A DNA stretch of 55,349 nucleotides, taken from a virus. The notes beneath the pieces were generated by a model, which saw nothing but the letters and a program-made list of their open reading frames with translations, was not told where the DNA came from and did not search any database. The translations under genes were made by a program, and so were the position numbers. Each line of letters starts with the position of its first letter. Positions within the stretch are counted from its first letter, which is position 1. The DNA is taken from positions 1 to 55,349 of the IMG/VR virus record IMGVR_UViG_2124908035_000001; one strand, given 5' to 3'. Below, piece after piece: positions 1-7,851 of this stretch.

Positions 1-23
1 AAAAGAAACCGTAGGTTTCGTTT
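1..23 (+). repeat. Dispersed hairpin repeat, copy 1 (left end)
   Basis: The core GAAACC-GTA-GGTTTC (5-19) forms a short hairpin flanked by A and T runs. The same 23 bases end the window (55327-55349). The serine recombinase gene starts 21 bases further on. Further copies lie near 882, 17894, 18245, 23929, 53752 and 55331. The identity of the two ends suggests circularity or assembly arrest at the repeat. Confidence 0.85.
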
Positions 24-43
24 GCCGCAGGTTCCCGGCCTCT

Positions 44-637
44 ATGACGTGTGCTTTGTACGCCCGTGTTTCGACTCGAAACCTCGGTCAAGACCCCGAG
101 AACCAACTCCTTCAACTCCGCGACTTCGCCAAGTTGAAAGGATGGAAGATTGTTCGAGTCTATGAGGACCGCGAGTCAGCCGGCGGAAAACCCCGAGAGC
201 AATTCCAGAAGCTCTTTGAAGACGTCACGAAACCAAAGCGCCCTTTCGACGTTCTGCTGTTCTGGAGTCTCGACCGATTCAGCCGCGAAGGCGTGTACGA
301 AACCCTGCACCGATTGAAGGAGCTCGACCGTGCCGGCGTGCAGTTCCTCAGCCTGCAAGAGCAGTACCTTGACACGCTGGGCCCCTTCCGGGAAGCTGTA
401 CTCGGGATTCTGGCGGCCGTCGCCAAGCTTGAGCGAAACCGGCTGAGTGAACGTGTGAAGGCAGGAGTTTCGAGGGTCCGAATCGGCGGGAAGCACTGGG
501 GAAGGAAGCCGGTCGAGATCAACCAGGCGCGGCTTCAGAAGATGAAGAAGAAGGGCTTGAGCCTCTCGGAGATGGCAGGTGTTCTGAAGTGCAGCCGAAC
601 GACGATTTTCAAGCGATTGAAACAGATGGTGAAATGA
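44..637 (+). CDS. Small serine recombinase (resolvase/invertase)
   Basis: A 197-aa site-specific recombinase that cuts and rejoins DNA through a serine-DNA link. The N-terminus ALYARVST carries the nucleophile Ser10 beside Arg8, and the catalytic core LLFWSLDRFSREG follows near residue 70. The family's long E helix (LERNRLSERVKAG) is near 130. A C-terminal helix-turn-helix (LSLSEMAGVLKCSRTTIFKRL) binds the site. Length fits small resolvases. It sits just inside a hairpin repeat copy and overlaps the next gene by 4 bases. It could resolve multimers, invert segments or move cassettes; the site is not known. Confidence 0.95.
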   Translation: MTCALYARVSTRNLGQDPENQLLQLRDFAKLKGWKIVRVYEDRESAGGKPREQFQKLFEDVTKPKRPFDVLLFWSLDRFSREGVYETLHRLKELDRAGVQFLSLQEQYLDTLGPFREAVLGILAAVAKLERNRLSERVKAGVSRVRIGGKHWGRKPVEINQARLQKMKKKGLSLSEMAGVLKCSRTTIFKRLKQMVK

Positions 638-891
638 TGCCGAGACGACCTAATCCAAGCCTTTTAGAAGGTCTGTTTCGAGCTTTTGTGGAAATGGTCA
701 ATTCACTCCCAAAGGTCTGCCAGTGCGGAAATAAGTGCCAGTGCCACAACGGCGGCCACATCGTGAGATGCCCACCTGAATGCGGAAACCCCCTGCAGCA
801 CTTCGGCTGTCACTGCCTCTGTCCTTCGGAGCGGTGCGATTGCGGACGTGATCTTAAAGGGAAGCAAGGGGCGAGGGGAAAGAAACCGTAG
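634..891 (+). CDS. Cysteine-rich small protein
   Basis: An 85-aa protein of unknown function whose ATG overlaps the recombinase stop (ATGATG). Residues from about 30 contain many Cys and His (VCQCGNKCQCHNGGH, CPPECG, CHCLCPSERCDCG), suggesting several bound metal ions. Its last residues (ARGKKP) and stop codon are encoded by hairpin repeat copy 2, as in the gene ending at 18254. The gene appears to have captured, or been captured with, the repeat. Confidence 0.75.
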   Translation: MMPRRPNPSLLEGLFRAFVEMVNSLPKVCQCGNKCQCHNGGHIVRCPPECGNPLQHFGCHCLCPSERCDCGRDLKGKQGARGKKP

Positions 892-909
892 GTTTCGTTC
901 CACTCAGGT
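857..909 (+). repeat. Dispersed hairpin repeat, copy 2
   Basis: A 53-bp unit matching 18220-18272 at 51 of 53 positions. It holds a GGGAAG-rich left part, the core hairpin (882-896) and TTCCACTCAGGT. It covers the 3' end of the Cys-rich gene. Copies 1 and 2 are direct repeats flanking the recombinase and Cys-rich genes. Confidence 0.85.
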
Positions 910-916
910 TCGGCGC

Positions 917-1177
917 CTACGCGGCTACGGAGCCTCGAACCTTAGACTTCGGCTTGAGTTTGGGCCAGGGCCGCTTCTCAGGTTTGGGGAGCTTCTGCAG
1001 GTACGAATCGAGATCGTCTAACCCTACTGCCAGTGCCCCCGCAATCTTCCGCAGTGTGCCGATGGACCCGCGCCGTTTCCCGTGAAAGATCAACCACACT
1101 CCAGCCAGGCTGACACCCGAACGGGTAGCGATGTTGGTCCAGCTGAGATTCTTCAAAGCCTGCTCGACTACGTTCAT
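917..1177 (-). CDS. Xre/Cro-type helix-turn-helix repressor
   Basis: An 86-aa DNA-binding protein. The helix-turn-helix lies at about 14-36 (WTNIATRSGVSLAGVWLIF), followed by IGTLRKIAGALAVGLDDL, the usual closing helices of the Xre fold. The basic tail is KPEKRPWPKLKPKSKVR. It is the only minus-strand gene in the left region and is divergent from the early operon. That is the normal place for a regulator of the operon and of itself. Its promoter leaves only 7 bases between the -10 box and ATG, so the mRNA is probably leaderless. Confidence 0.85.
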   Translation of the reverse strand: MNVVEQALKNLSWTNIATRSGVSLAGVWLIFHGKRRGSIGTLRKIAGALAVGLDDLDSYLQKLPKPEKRPWPKLKPKSKVRGSVAA

Positions 1178-1184
1178 AAACTGA

Positions 1185-1213
1185 AGCGTACCAGAATTTT
1201 ATCCGATAGTCAA
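1185..1213 (-). promoter_or_regulatory. Promoter of the Xre repressor (leaderless)
   Basis: On the minus strand, TTGACT (1213-1208) and TACGCT (1190-1185) are separated by 17 bases. The start codon at 1177 lies 7 bases beyond the -10 box, so transcription should begin at or next to the ATG. Confidence 0.6.
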
Positions 1214-1221
1214 GAATTCCG

Positions 1222-1250
1222 TTGACAAAGACCCGAATATCGGCTTATAT
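1222..1250 (+). promoter_or_regulatory. Early-operon promoter
   Basis: TTGACA (1222-1227), 17 bases, TTATAT (1245-1250). It diverges from the repressor promoter with 8 bases between the two -35 boxes, so one repressor could control both. The likely target is the coupled gene series starting at 1312. Confidence 0.7.
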
Positions 1251-1311
1251 TGGAAATGCCATCGCGTCTAAGAAACGCGGGCCGGATCGAACCGGCCAGA
1301 AGAGAGAACCC

Positions 1312-1530
1312 ATGGAAGAACCCGAAGAGTCACAGACTCCCTACGTCGAAATTCCCTTACGGCGATTCCGCGTCCGCTCCGATATAACCGTCGAGGCAAA
1401 GTCCCCGGAAGATGCCCGCAGCCTTGGAACTTTTCTCGCTCAACATTGGAGCGACGAAACCGGCTACCAGCACATCAGCGGATTCGGAGACCTGAGAGGA
1501 TCGGTCACAGTTGAGGAGGTGACGACGTGA
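1312..1530 (+). CDS. Hypothetical small protein, first gene of early operon
   Basis: A 72-aa protein of unknown function starting MEEPEESQ. An upstream TTG at 1222 would place the start inside the -35 box, so ATG 1312 with AGAGAG in front is chosen. A compact alpha/beta domain is plausible (RFRVRSDITVEAKSPEDARSL). The stop overlaps the next GTG. Confidence 0.65.
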   Translation: MEEPEESQTPYVEIPLRRFRVRSDITVEAKSPEDARSLGTFLAQHWSDETGYQHISGFGDLRGSVTVEEVTT

Positions 1531-2072
1531 GCGCATCCCTGGAAGAGGATCTGAAGTTGAACCGGGACGCCTGTCGGGAGATCCTGCACCAATACGCTCC
1601 GCACCAGACCATCGAATTTGAACGGTTGTGCCGGGGTAAGCTGTTCGCCACCCCGTACCCGGTGATTGCCGCTCTCATGTGGGCCTACGGACACATTCTC
1701 GCTCAAGACGAAGCGATCCGCTTGTCTATTGACCTGAGCAAGCGAGCATCAGCCGACAATGTAGCATTGGACCGAGACCTGTCCAGGCTCCGAATCGCTA
1801 TAGCCTCAATTCACAAGATGCTGGACGCGGCCCTCCCCGCCCCAACCCCCAAGACCCCGCCTGTAGGATTCCCGACGACAAACGGCCCGGCGCTGGATGA
1901 TCTGATGGAAGCCGCGGCCCCGATTGTAAAGGCTTGCCGGTGTGCTTATACGGACGCATGGCGCTGTGCAGTTGACCAGAGGCTTGCTGGCCAGATCGCA
2001 TGTTACTGCCCTTGCCACATACCACCATGGAGGCGTGAGCACCAAGAGCCACCGGAGAGCCCTAATGTCTGA
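1527..2072 (+). CDS. Hypothetical protein with C-terminal Cys/His cluster
   Basis: A 181-aa protein of unknown function. GTG 1527 is preceded by GAGGAGG and overlaps the previous stop (GTGA). The N-terminal 90 residues look helical, followed by a Pro-rich linker (PAPTPKTPPVGFP) and a C-terminal cluster CRCAYTDAWRC...CYCPCH that may bind zinc. Confidence 0.7.
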   Translation: MSASLEEDLKLNRDACREILHQYAPHQTIEFERLCRGKLFATPYPVIAALMWAYGHILAQDEAIRLSIDLSKRASADNVALDRDLSRLRIAIASIHKMLDAALPAPTPKTPPVGFPTTNGPALDDLMEAAAPIVKACRCAYTDAWRCAVDQRLAGQIACYCPCHIPPWRREHQEPPESPNV

Positions 2073-2457
2073 CCTCGCGGCCGGCCCCTGCTCCGACGTT
2101 TGCGTGCTCAATCGGAACGACGACAATGAAGCCGAGTTCTACGACGTCACGACTCCGAAGGCCCGCAAGACCCACCAGTGTACAGAATGCGGAAACGCCA
2201 TCCAACCCGGCGATAACTACGAGCGCACATCGGCTAAGTGGTACGGAGAATTGAGCACGTTCAAGACCTGCCTGCTGTGCGTTGAAATCCGAAACAAGTT
2301 CGCATGTGGCAGAGGTTGGAGCTTCGGATGCGTGTGGGACGATTTACATGAATACCTGTTTGACCGTCTCACGTTCGGCTGCCTGGAAGGCTTGTCCCCG
2401 GCCGCCCGCGAGAAGGTCTTGGACGCATGGCGAAAATGGAAGGGACTCGCCGCATGA
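2065..2457 (+). CDS. Zinc-ribbon protein
   Basis: A 130-aa protein with a probable Cys4 metal site, HQCTECGNAIQPGD and CLLC, around residues 35-75. It is predicted soluble and resembles small zinc-ribbon proteins of phage early regions, by motif only. ATG 2065 starts 8 bases before the previous stop, and the gene ends in an ATGA overlap with the next. Confidence 0.75.
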   Translation: MSDLAAGPCSDVCVLNRNDDNEAEFYDVTTPKARKTHQCTECGNAIQPGDNYERTSAKWYGELSTFKTCLLCVEIRNKFACGRGWSFGCVWDDLHEYLFDRLTFGCLEGLSPAAREKVLDAWRKWKGLAA

Positions 2458-2639
2458 AAGATTGTCTGATTATCATAGCTGCTGGAATCGGCTTTTGCTT
2501 GTTCGCCTACTCCGGTGCATTCTTCGGCGCTATCGGTTGGCACGCCGGCCGGGTATGCGCAGCTCGAAAGTACGGGCCGATCCGCACTGCGAGTGAAAAC
2601 ACCTACACGGTCATCAACAAGACCGGAAAGCCACTATGA
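2454..2639 (+). CDS. Small membrane protein
   Basis: A 61-aa protein with one N-terminal membrane helix (CLIIIAAGIGFCLFAYSGAF) and a polar C-terminus. It is coupled at both ends by 4-base overlaps. Function unknown. Confidence 0.7.
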   Translation: MKDCLIIIAAGIGFCLFAYSGAFFGAIGWHAGRVCAARKYGPIRTASENTYTVINKTGKPL

Positions 2640-3637
2640 CCCGAACCTCTATCGAATGGGTCCGAAACCAGGACGGTACCCAAGGATTCACCGTGAATCC
2701 GATCCGGTTCCGCAACAAGAAAACCGGGAAGGTGGGCCACTACTGCGAGAAGTTAAGCCCCGGATGCAAACACTGCTACGCCTCCAGGATGCAGACCGGC
2801 CCGTACCTCTCAGGCTTGGAATTCACAGCCGAAAACAAGGACCGCGGAGAACTGTTCTTCGAAGATGAGGTGATTCAACAAGTCCTCTGGCGCCGGAAGC
2901 CTGCGACCTTCTTTTGGTGCGACTGTACCGATTTATTCGGCCCGTGGGTCAAAGACTCTTGGATTGATCGTATCGTCGGGTGTTGTGCCCTGACGCCTCA
3001 GCATCGGCACTTGTGGCTCACGAAGCGGGCAGACCGAATGCGCGAATACTGCCACACGAGCAAGCAAATCAAATACGGCAAGTACCTCGACATCGGCACG
3101 TGCAAAGCGTACGACTGGCCCCTTCCTAACCTCGGTCTAGGAGTCTCCGCAGAGGACCAAGAGCGGGCCAATAAGCGGATAGAGAATCTACGGCAGACGC
3201 CAGCCGCGATGCGGTTCCTAAGCGCAGAGCCGTTGCTTTCGGCACTGGATGTATCGCCGTGGCTCACGCGATGGACAGGCCAAGGCTCCGGTTTGCCAAA
3301 GCCCCTCTCAACTGCGCTTGCAACCCTACCCGACATTCACGGGCTCGACTGGGTTATCACCGGCGGCGAGACCGGCCCAGGCGCAAGCCCGATGCCCCCG
3401 GAGTGGCCCCGAGCGATCCGCGACCAGTGCCAGGCTGCCGGAGTCCCCTACTTCCACAAGCACAACGGGGAATGGTCCGTGAGCAACAACGGCCGTGACC
3501 TGTTCAAGGTTGGACAATGCGACGACGTTCCAATCGGAGACGGTCTACATCACCGGATGTTTCGTGTCGGGAAGAAAGCCGCCGGCAGACTGCTCGACGG
3601 TCGCACGTGGGATGAGTTGCCGGAGATGCTTCGATGA
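2636..3637 (+). CDS. Phage Gp37/Gp68-like protein (DUF5131 family)
   Basis: A 333-aa protein recognised from the family signatures TSIEWVRNQDG near the start and SPGCKHCYASRM near residue 42, a Cys cluster at the position used by radical-SAM-like enzymes. FLSAEPLL and WVITGGETGPGASP further on are also typical. The family is common in phages and some genomes, and its reaction is not established. It commonly occurs near ASCH-like genes, as here. Confidence 0.85.
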   Translation: MTRTSIEWVRNQDGTQGFTVNPIRFRNKKTGKVGHYCEKLSPGCKHCYASRMQTGPYLSGLEFTAENKDRGELFFEDEVIQQVLWRRKPATFFWCDCTDLFGPWVKDSWIDRIVGCCALTPQHRHLWLTKRADRMREYCHTSKQIKYGKYLDIGTCKAYDWPLPNLGLGVSAEDQERANKRIENLRQTPAAMRFLSAEPLLSALDVSPWLTRWTGQGSGLPKPLSTALATLPDIHGLDWVITGGETGPGASPMPPEWPRAIRDQCQAAGVPYFHKHNGEWSVSNNGRDLFKVGQCDDVPIGDGLHHRMFRVGKKAAGRLLDGRTWDELPEMLR

Positions 3638-3960
3638 GCAAACCCATGACGCCATCGATATCCTCAACAGACGCCGACAAGACTGCTCGCATGATGGTCA
3701 ACTGGCGCAATGAGTTGCTTTTGAAAATGGGCGAAGCTGAATACCGACCAATGATCGCCGGCTTTATATTGGAACTCCAGGCAGTAGCTCGCTCGAAAAA
3801 CATCTCTATTCTTAAGGCTTTTGAGGCACTGTGTACTAAACCACTTGCCGATGGGGAAATGCTCCTCGTAGGAATTTTCAGTGCGGCCGTTGTTGAAGTG
3901 TACGAACTTGAATGGTGCCAGAGAGGGACGCGGAACAAGCTGCCGAAGGTGCCCGCATGA
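3634..3960 (+). CDS. Hypothetical helical protein
   Basis: A 108-aa, probably all-helical soluble protein of unknown function with no recognisable motif. It starts in an ATGA overlap with the Gp37-like gene and ends in one with the next gene. Confidence 0.65.
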   Translation: MSKPMTPSISSTDADKTARMMVNWRNELLLKMGEAEYRPMIAGFILELQAVARSKNISILKAFEALCTKPLADGEMLLVGIFSAAVVEVYELEWCQRGTRNKLPKVPA

Positions 3961-4454
3961 AAGCCCCCTGGGTAGTCGCCGCCGGCAAGGTTGGCGAGAC
4001 AGCGCACTGCACCCGATGCGGCGAAGGGCTCACCATCAACATGCCCCAACGGATCGAGGTCGCACTCGCTGCGATGCGAGCTTTCGGGAAGTGTCATGCG
4101 AAGTGCAAACCGGGAGACTATCAGGAACCAGAGATTACCGCCTTGAACTGGCCCCAGTCCCGAGACACCGGGGTAAGCTCCGCAACCATCTGGCAAGCCT
4201 TCACGGGCCAGGCGCTCTATGAGCACAACGACGTGCCGCAAGACCCTGACGACTTCGGACGCTGCTACCGGCTTCTGAAGCTCCGCCCTGAATGGGAAGC
4301 CGAACTATCGGATGTGGCCGACGTGTTCCCGGCGTGGAAGCCCTACGTCATCAAGTGGCCGAAGCTCAAAGAACTGTACGAAGAGGCGCTTAGAACTGGA
4401 GACGGGGAACCCATGTACGAGTTCATGCAGAAGATGAGGGAGAGCCGTGATTGA
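3957..4454 (+). CDS. Hypothetical protein with N-terminal zinc site
   Basis: A 165-aa protein. CTRCGEGL near residue 19 and CHAKC near 46 suggest a Cys-based zinc site; the rest is mostly helical and charged. ATG 3957 overlaps the previous stop. Function unknown. Confidence 0.7.
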   Translation: MKAPWVVAAGKVGETAHCTRCGEGLTINMPQRIEVALAAMRAFGKCHAKCKPGDYQEPEITALNWPQSRDTGVSSATIWQAFTGQALYEHNDVPQDPDDFGRCYRLLKLRPEWEAELSDVADVFPAWKPYVIKWPKLKELYEEALRTGDGEPMYEFMQKMRESRD

Positions 4455-4986
4455 AGCCCGCGAACGTCCGATTATCTTCAGTGGACCGTCTGTGATTGCA
4501 ATTCAGCAGGACCGCAAGACGCAGACGCGGCGGGTTATTCGCAAGCCGGAGACGTACACCAAGATCCGTGATTGTGCCTACTGCTGCACCTGCGGAGATC
4601 CAGGAGACCGACTCTGGGTGAGGGAGACGTGGGATTTTGGACTATACGGAGATGTCTCGAAAGGTCCGTTCGTGGTGTACAGAGCGGACGAAGAAATGTG
4701 CGGTACGTCGTGGCGATCTTCGATGTTTATGCCCCGAAAGTACTCGCGCCTTCTCTTGGAGATCGCAGACGTTCGCGTGCAGCGGGTACAGGAGATCGAC
4801 GAAGCCGACGCCCAACGCGCTGGTGTGCCAATGGCCGCTGGTTCATCAAGCCACGACGCGGATCAAGACATGGTGCTACGTAGGGACGGCAAGCGCTGGT
4901 TCCTTTGCGACGCTTATAAACTGCGCCGCGCCTACCCTGAAGCCTTTGCGGCCCCGGCGGTGGAGCGGAAGGAGGACGGGGGATGA
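4447..4986 (+). CDS. ASCH-like domain protein
   Basis: A 179-aa protein. IIFSGPSVIAIQQDRKTQTRR at the N-terminus, GDRLWVRETW in the middle and RLLLEIADVRVQRVQEI are hallmarks of phage ASCH-related proteins, which have a PUA-like RNA/nucleotide-binding fold. CAYCCTCGDPGD is an inserted Cys cluster. The start is GTG 4447, overlapping the preceding gene by 8 bases. A role in RNA binding or modified-nucleotide handling is inference from the fold. Confidence 0.8.
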   Translation: MIEARERPIIFSGPSVIAIQQDRKTQTRRVIRKPETYTKIRDCAYCCTCGDPGDRLWVRETWDFGLYGDVSKGPFVVYRADEEMCGTSWRSSMFMPRKYSRLLLEIADVRVQRVQEIDEADAQRAGVPMAAGSSSHDADQDMVLRRDGKRWFLCDAYKLRRAYPEAFAAPAVERKEDGG

Positions 4987-5117
4987 GATACGCATACACC
5001 GTACTTGCAACATTGCACAGTTTGGCGCTTCCGTTTGTACGCTCTGAGTGGAGGATACCTATAGTATTACTTGGTGTAATGTTTGCCATCCTCGCGGTGG
5101 CGTGGAGGAAGGGATGA
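4983..5117 (+). CDS. Micro membrane protein
   Basis: A 44-aa protein with one hydrophobic helix (IPIVLLGVMFAILAVAW) and the C-terminus LAVAWRKG. ATG 4983 overlaps the previous stop. Its last 27 bases are repeated exactly at the end of the next gene. Confidence 0.6.
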   Translation: MRYAYTVLATLHSLALPFVRSEWRIPIVLLGVMFAILAVAWRKG

Positions 5118-5191
5118 TAGCACAACTTGGATTTCTTATACTTGGGCTGATACAAGGGTTTTTACTCGCGGTGGCGTGGAGGAAGGGATGA
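5091..5191 (+). repeat. 27-bp direct repeat pair
   Basis: 5091-5117 and 5165-5191 are identical (CTCGCGGTGG...AAGGGATGA). Each copy contains the end of a micro-gene, a GGAGG ribosome site and the start of the following gene. The duplicated unit therefore carries a complete coupling junction. Confidence 0.85.
5114..5191 (+). CDS. Micro membrane protein
   Basis: A 25-aa peptide that is almost one hydrophobic helix (MIAQLGFLILGLIQGFLLAV) and ends AWRKG. It is linked by ATGA overlaps on both sides. A 27-bp duplication (5091-5117 and 5165-5191) gives it the same tail as its neighbour. Confidence 0.55.
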   Translation: MIAQLGFLILGLIQGFLLAVAWRKG

Positions 5192-5304
5192 AACCACAGG
5201 GTCCAGGTTGGCAAAAAGAAAACTATCCTTGTCCGTCTTGTGGTTCGGGGGAGTATTGCTGGCGGCTGAAAGAAGACGACGAAGGCCACGAGAACGAGGT
5301 ATAG
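5188..5304 (+). CDS. Small zinc-binding-like protein
   Basis: A 38-aa protein with CPSCGSGEYC, a possible zinc knuckle, and an acidic tail. ATG 5188 is preceded by GGAGG from the 27-bp repeat. Function unknown. Confidence 0.55.
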   Translation: MKPQGPGWQKENYPCPSCGSGEYCWRLKEDDEGHENEV

Positions 5305-5309
5305 GACTG

Positions 5310-5648
5310 ATGCTGAAGCTCGTTCTAGCCTGCCACAAACACCCCGGCTACCACCCATCGAAGGGTCCAAACGCGATCAAAGGCGGCTGCGAGTTCTGCC
5401 AACGACTGCTTGAGATCGGCCGGGAAGTGGCGGCCCTGAAACGGAACGGATCGAATGGAACCTGGAAGGCGTCCGGTCAAGAGTTGCACATTCCGCTCGT
5501 GCTCACCTACCGATCCAAGACCCCAAAGAGCATATCCGGGAAGTACGAGAACGAAGCCCAACCGATGCTGTTTCCAATCGAGACACCTCCAGTTGCACGA
5601 GAGATTTTAGACCCGAAACGCCAGAGACGCAAAGCCGCCAAGGTATGA
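5310..5648 (+). CDS. Small phage-type protein with Cys/His motif
   Basis: A 112-aa protein. CHKHPGYHPSKGP and CEFCQRLLEI near the N-terminus resemble small conserved phage proteins with a metal site. The C-terminus is basic (PKRQRRKAAKV). Function unknown. Confidence 0.65.
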   Translation: MLKLVLACHKHPGYHPSKGPNAIKGGCEFCQRLLEIGREVAALKRNGSNGTWKASGQELHIPLVLTYRSKTPKSISGKYENEAQPMLFPIETPPVAREILDPKRQRRKAAKV

Positions 5649-5651
5649 GAG

Positions 5652-5921
5652 ATGCCAGAGACACCCGAGAATGGAAACCCAGAGTCAGAGCCACGCGCCA
5701 GCACTTCCAGAATCTACCTTTCCCCTACCCATAGAATTCGGGTGTGGATCAATTCCGATGGCACTGTAGGCCATTCCGCGAAGGTCAAAGAGGAACCCTT
5801 GAGCCACATCGGAGCGGGGCAGGCAATGGTCGCATACGCCGAGAAGCTCCACAAACGTCTTTCGACCGCTCAACTGTGGCTTGCAACCGCAAGGGCCGGT
5901 AACTGGGAGACTCCCCAATAA
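5652..5921 (+). CDS. Hypothetical protein
   Basis: An 89-aa soluble protein of unknown function. The middle looks beta-rich (IYLSPTHRIRVWINSDGTVGH) and the C-terminus helical. It starts 3 bases after the previous stop. Confidence 0.6.
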   Translation: MPETPENGNPESEPRASTSRIYLSPTHRIRVWINSDGTVGHSAKVKEEPLSHIGAGQAMVAYAEKLHKRLSTAQLWLATARAGNWETPQ

Positions 5922-5924
5922 TCC

Positions 5925-6545
5925 ATGCGGCAAGAGCTGCCATCGATAACCGAAGTGTGGAGACGACTCAGAGGACAAGACCCGGTTAGGAAACGTGTCC
6001 CCGCGCTCTGGCGAGAAACCAAAGATCGCAACGTGAGTTTGGACGACTCGAAAGGCTGCTACTTCGACTTCGTTTCAGGGACCGGCGGAGGAATTCTGGA
6101 CCTGGTGATGTTGGCCCGTGGATCAAGCCGTAGCGAAGCGTTCAAATGGCTTGCCCTTGAATTCAACCTTGAGTCGAAAGATTTGACCCCAGTAGAGCGC
6201 AAAGAGAATGCGGAAGCCCGGCAGATCGGAAAGATTCTGGCACGAGACGCCCTCTGGTGGTGGATGGCGCGATGCTCCGAGTTGGAAGACCAGAAGCGTG
6301 AGATCATTCAAGCCGGCGCGAACCCGTTCGACCTCGCACCCGTCGCCCGCGAATTATACCGAATACAGGCACTCGAAGCAGTTGGGATCGTATCCGAATT
6401 CGCCAGACACGAAGCCTCGGACCCTGAAGCCTGCGAGGAGTTGGTTCATGCCGGCCGCACGTGGGCGAACCTCTGCAAATGGGCCGTGAAGCGAATCATC
6501 CGCAAGATCCGCAACCAACAACTGAAAGCGGACCATGCAGCCTGA
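5925..6545 (+). CDS. Primase-like CHC2-fold protein
   Basis: A 206-aa protein. Residues 25-75 (LWRETKDRNVSLDD, CYFDFVSGTGGGILDLVMLA, AFKWLALEF) follow the pattern of the CHC2 domain that reads template DNA in DnaG-type primases, but without a full zinc-ligand set. A helical region follows. It directly precedes the VirE/VapE ATPase, overlapping by 11 bases, so the two probably form the primase-helicase of the element. Confidence 0.75.
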   Translation: MRQELPSITEVWRRLRGQDPVRKRVPALWRETKDRNVSLDDSKGCYFDFVSGTGGGILDLVMLARGSSRSEAFKWLALEFNLESKDLTPVERKENAEARQIGKILARDALWWWMARCSELEDQKREIIQAGANPFDLAPVARELYRIQALEAVGIVSEFARHEASDPEACEELVHAGRTWANLCKWAVKRIIRKIRNQQLKADHAA

Positions 6546-7851
6546 CCCCGCCAAGATGGAGGCCGCCGCAACTGCGTATGCTTCAGCGGAACCTATCTCG
6601 ATCGGATGGAAACGCAGACTCATTACGAGCGAAAGTGGCGCCCCAAAACCCATCCTCGCAAATGCGATCATCGCCTTGACCCAGGCTCCCGAGTGGACCA
6701 GAGTACTGGCCTACAGCGAATTCTCGATGGCGACGATAGCGCGTCAGGCTCCCCCGTGGCCAGGTGCAATTGCGGGAATCGAATGGAGCGATCACGAAGA
6801 CCGGCGAGCCACCGAATGGCTCCAGCATCACGGGATCTACGTCGGAGTCGAGATCGCGGCCCAGGCGGTTCAAGTAGCGGCCAAAGCCCACACATTTCAT
6901 GCAGTCCGAGAATACCTCGACAGCCTCACCTGGGACGGAACCGAAAGGATCGGCTCGTGGTTGAACTTGTATCTGGGAGCGGAACCCTCCGACTACACCA
7001 GCGCAGTCGGAAGCCGATGGCTCATCCAGGCGGTAGCCAGGATCTACCGGCCCGGCGTGAAGGCGGATACGTGCCTGATTTTAGAAGGTGAGCAAGGAAC
7101 CCTCAAAAGCACGGCCCTGAAAACCATGGGAGTCCACTGGTTCACGGATGAGATCGCAGAACTAGGGACAAAGGACGCGAGCCTTCAGACCTTGGGAGTC
7201 TGGATCATCGAATTGTCGGAACTGGACAGCATGAGCCGCGGCGAGGTCTCCCGGATCAAGAGTTTCATGACCCGAGCGACCGACAGGTTCCGCCCCCCCT
7301 ACGGAAGGCGGATCATCACCAGTCCCCGGCAGTGCGTCTTCGCAGGGAGCGTGAACCACAACACCTACCTGCGAGACGACACCGGAGGGCGCAGGTTCTG
7401 GCCGGTCGAGTGCGGAGTTATCGACATCAAAAGCCTGATTCGGGACCGGGATCAACTATGGGCCGAGGCCGCGGTTCAGTACAAGATCGGGGCGGTATGG
7501 TGGCTTGATTCAAAACTACTGAATCAGGCGGCAGAGGAGCAGCAAGCCGAGCGCCTGGAAGGCGACCCTTGGCAATCGGAAATTGCAGAGTGGTGCGAAA
7601 GGCAATGGGTCAACGGCGAAACCAGCGTGAGTATTGCGGACGCCCTGCGGCTTTGCATCCAGAAACCGAAGGAGCGCTGGATACAGGGAGATTTGAACCG
7701 GATATCGAGATGCTTCCGGGTTTTGAACCTCCGCCGCGGCCGGATAGGTGGCAGGGGAAACCGGGAGTGGCGATATTCGCCAGTTCCAGGGGAAAGAGAA
7801 AATATAATACAAGCCAGACTTATTATAGAGGAGTCAGAAAGTGAATTATAA
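6535..7851 (+). CDS. VirE/VapE-family replication ATPase (primase-helicase type)
   Basis: A 438-aa protein with a P-loop at residues 185-193 (GEQGTLKST). The family signatures HAVREYLDSLTWDGTERI precede it. Downstream, LGVWIIELSELDSMSR (Walker B region), AGSVNHNTYLRDDTGGRRFWPV and a C-terminal winged-helix-like part follow. VirE/VapE proteins are ATPases of phage and plasmid primase-helicases that unwind origin DNA. The iteron array starts 26 bases after the stop. It may be the main replication protein, since no DNA polymerase is encoded. Confidence 0.9.
   Translation: MQPDPAKMEAAATAYASAEPISIGWKRRLITSESGAPKPILANAIIALTQAPEWTRVLAYSEFSMATIARQAPPWPGAIAGIEWSDHEDRRATEWLQHHGIYVGVEIAAQAVQVAAKAHTFHAVREYLDSLTWDGTERIGSWLNLYLGAEPSDYTSAVGSRWLIQAVARIYRPGVKADTCLILEGEQGTLKSTALKTMGVHWFTDEIAELGTKDASLQTLGVWIIELSELDSMSRGEVSRIKSFMTRATDRFRPPYGRRIITSPRQCVFAGSVNHNTYLRDDTGGRRFWPVECGVIDIKSLIRDRDQLWAEAAVQYKIGAVWWLDSKLLNQAAEEQQAERLEGDPWQSEIAEWCERQWVNGETSVSIADALRLCIQKPKERWIQGDLNRISRCFRVLNLRRGRIGGRGNREWRYSPVPGERENIIQARLIIEESESEL

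Noticed and set aside
1-23. Terminal repeats as inverted termini of a linear genome or transposon
   Set aside because: The two ends are direct, not inverted, copies and match interior copies of a dispersed repeat; circularity or assembly arrest is simpler.
1222-1311. TTG 1222 as start of the first early gene
   Set aside because: The codon is the -35 box of the promoter, so it is not transcribed; ATG 1312 with a ribosome site is preferred.
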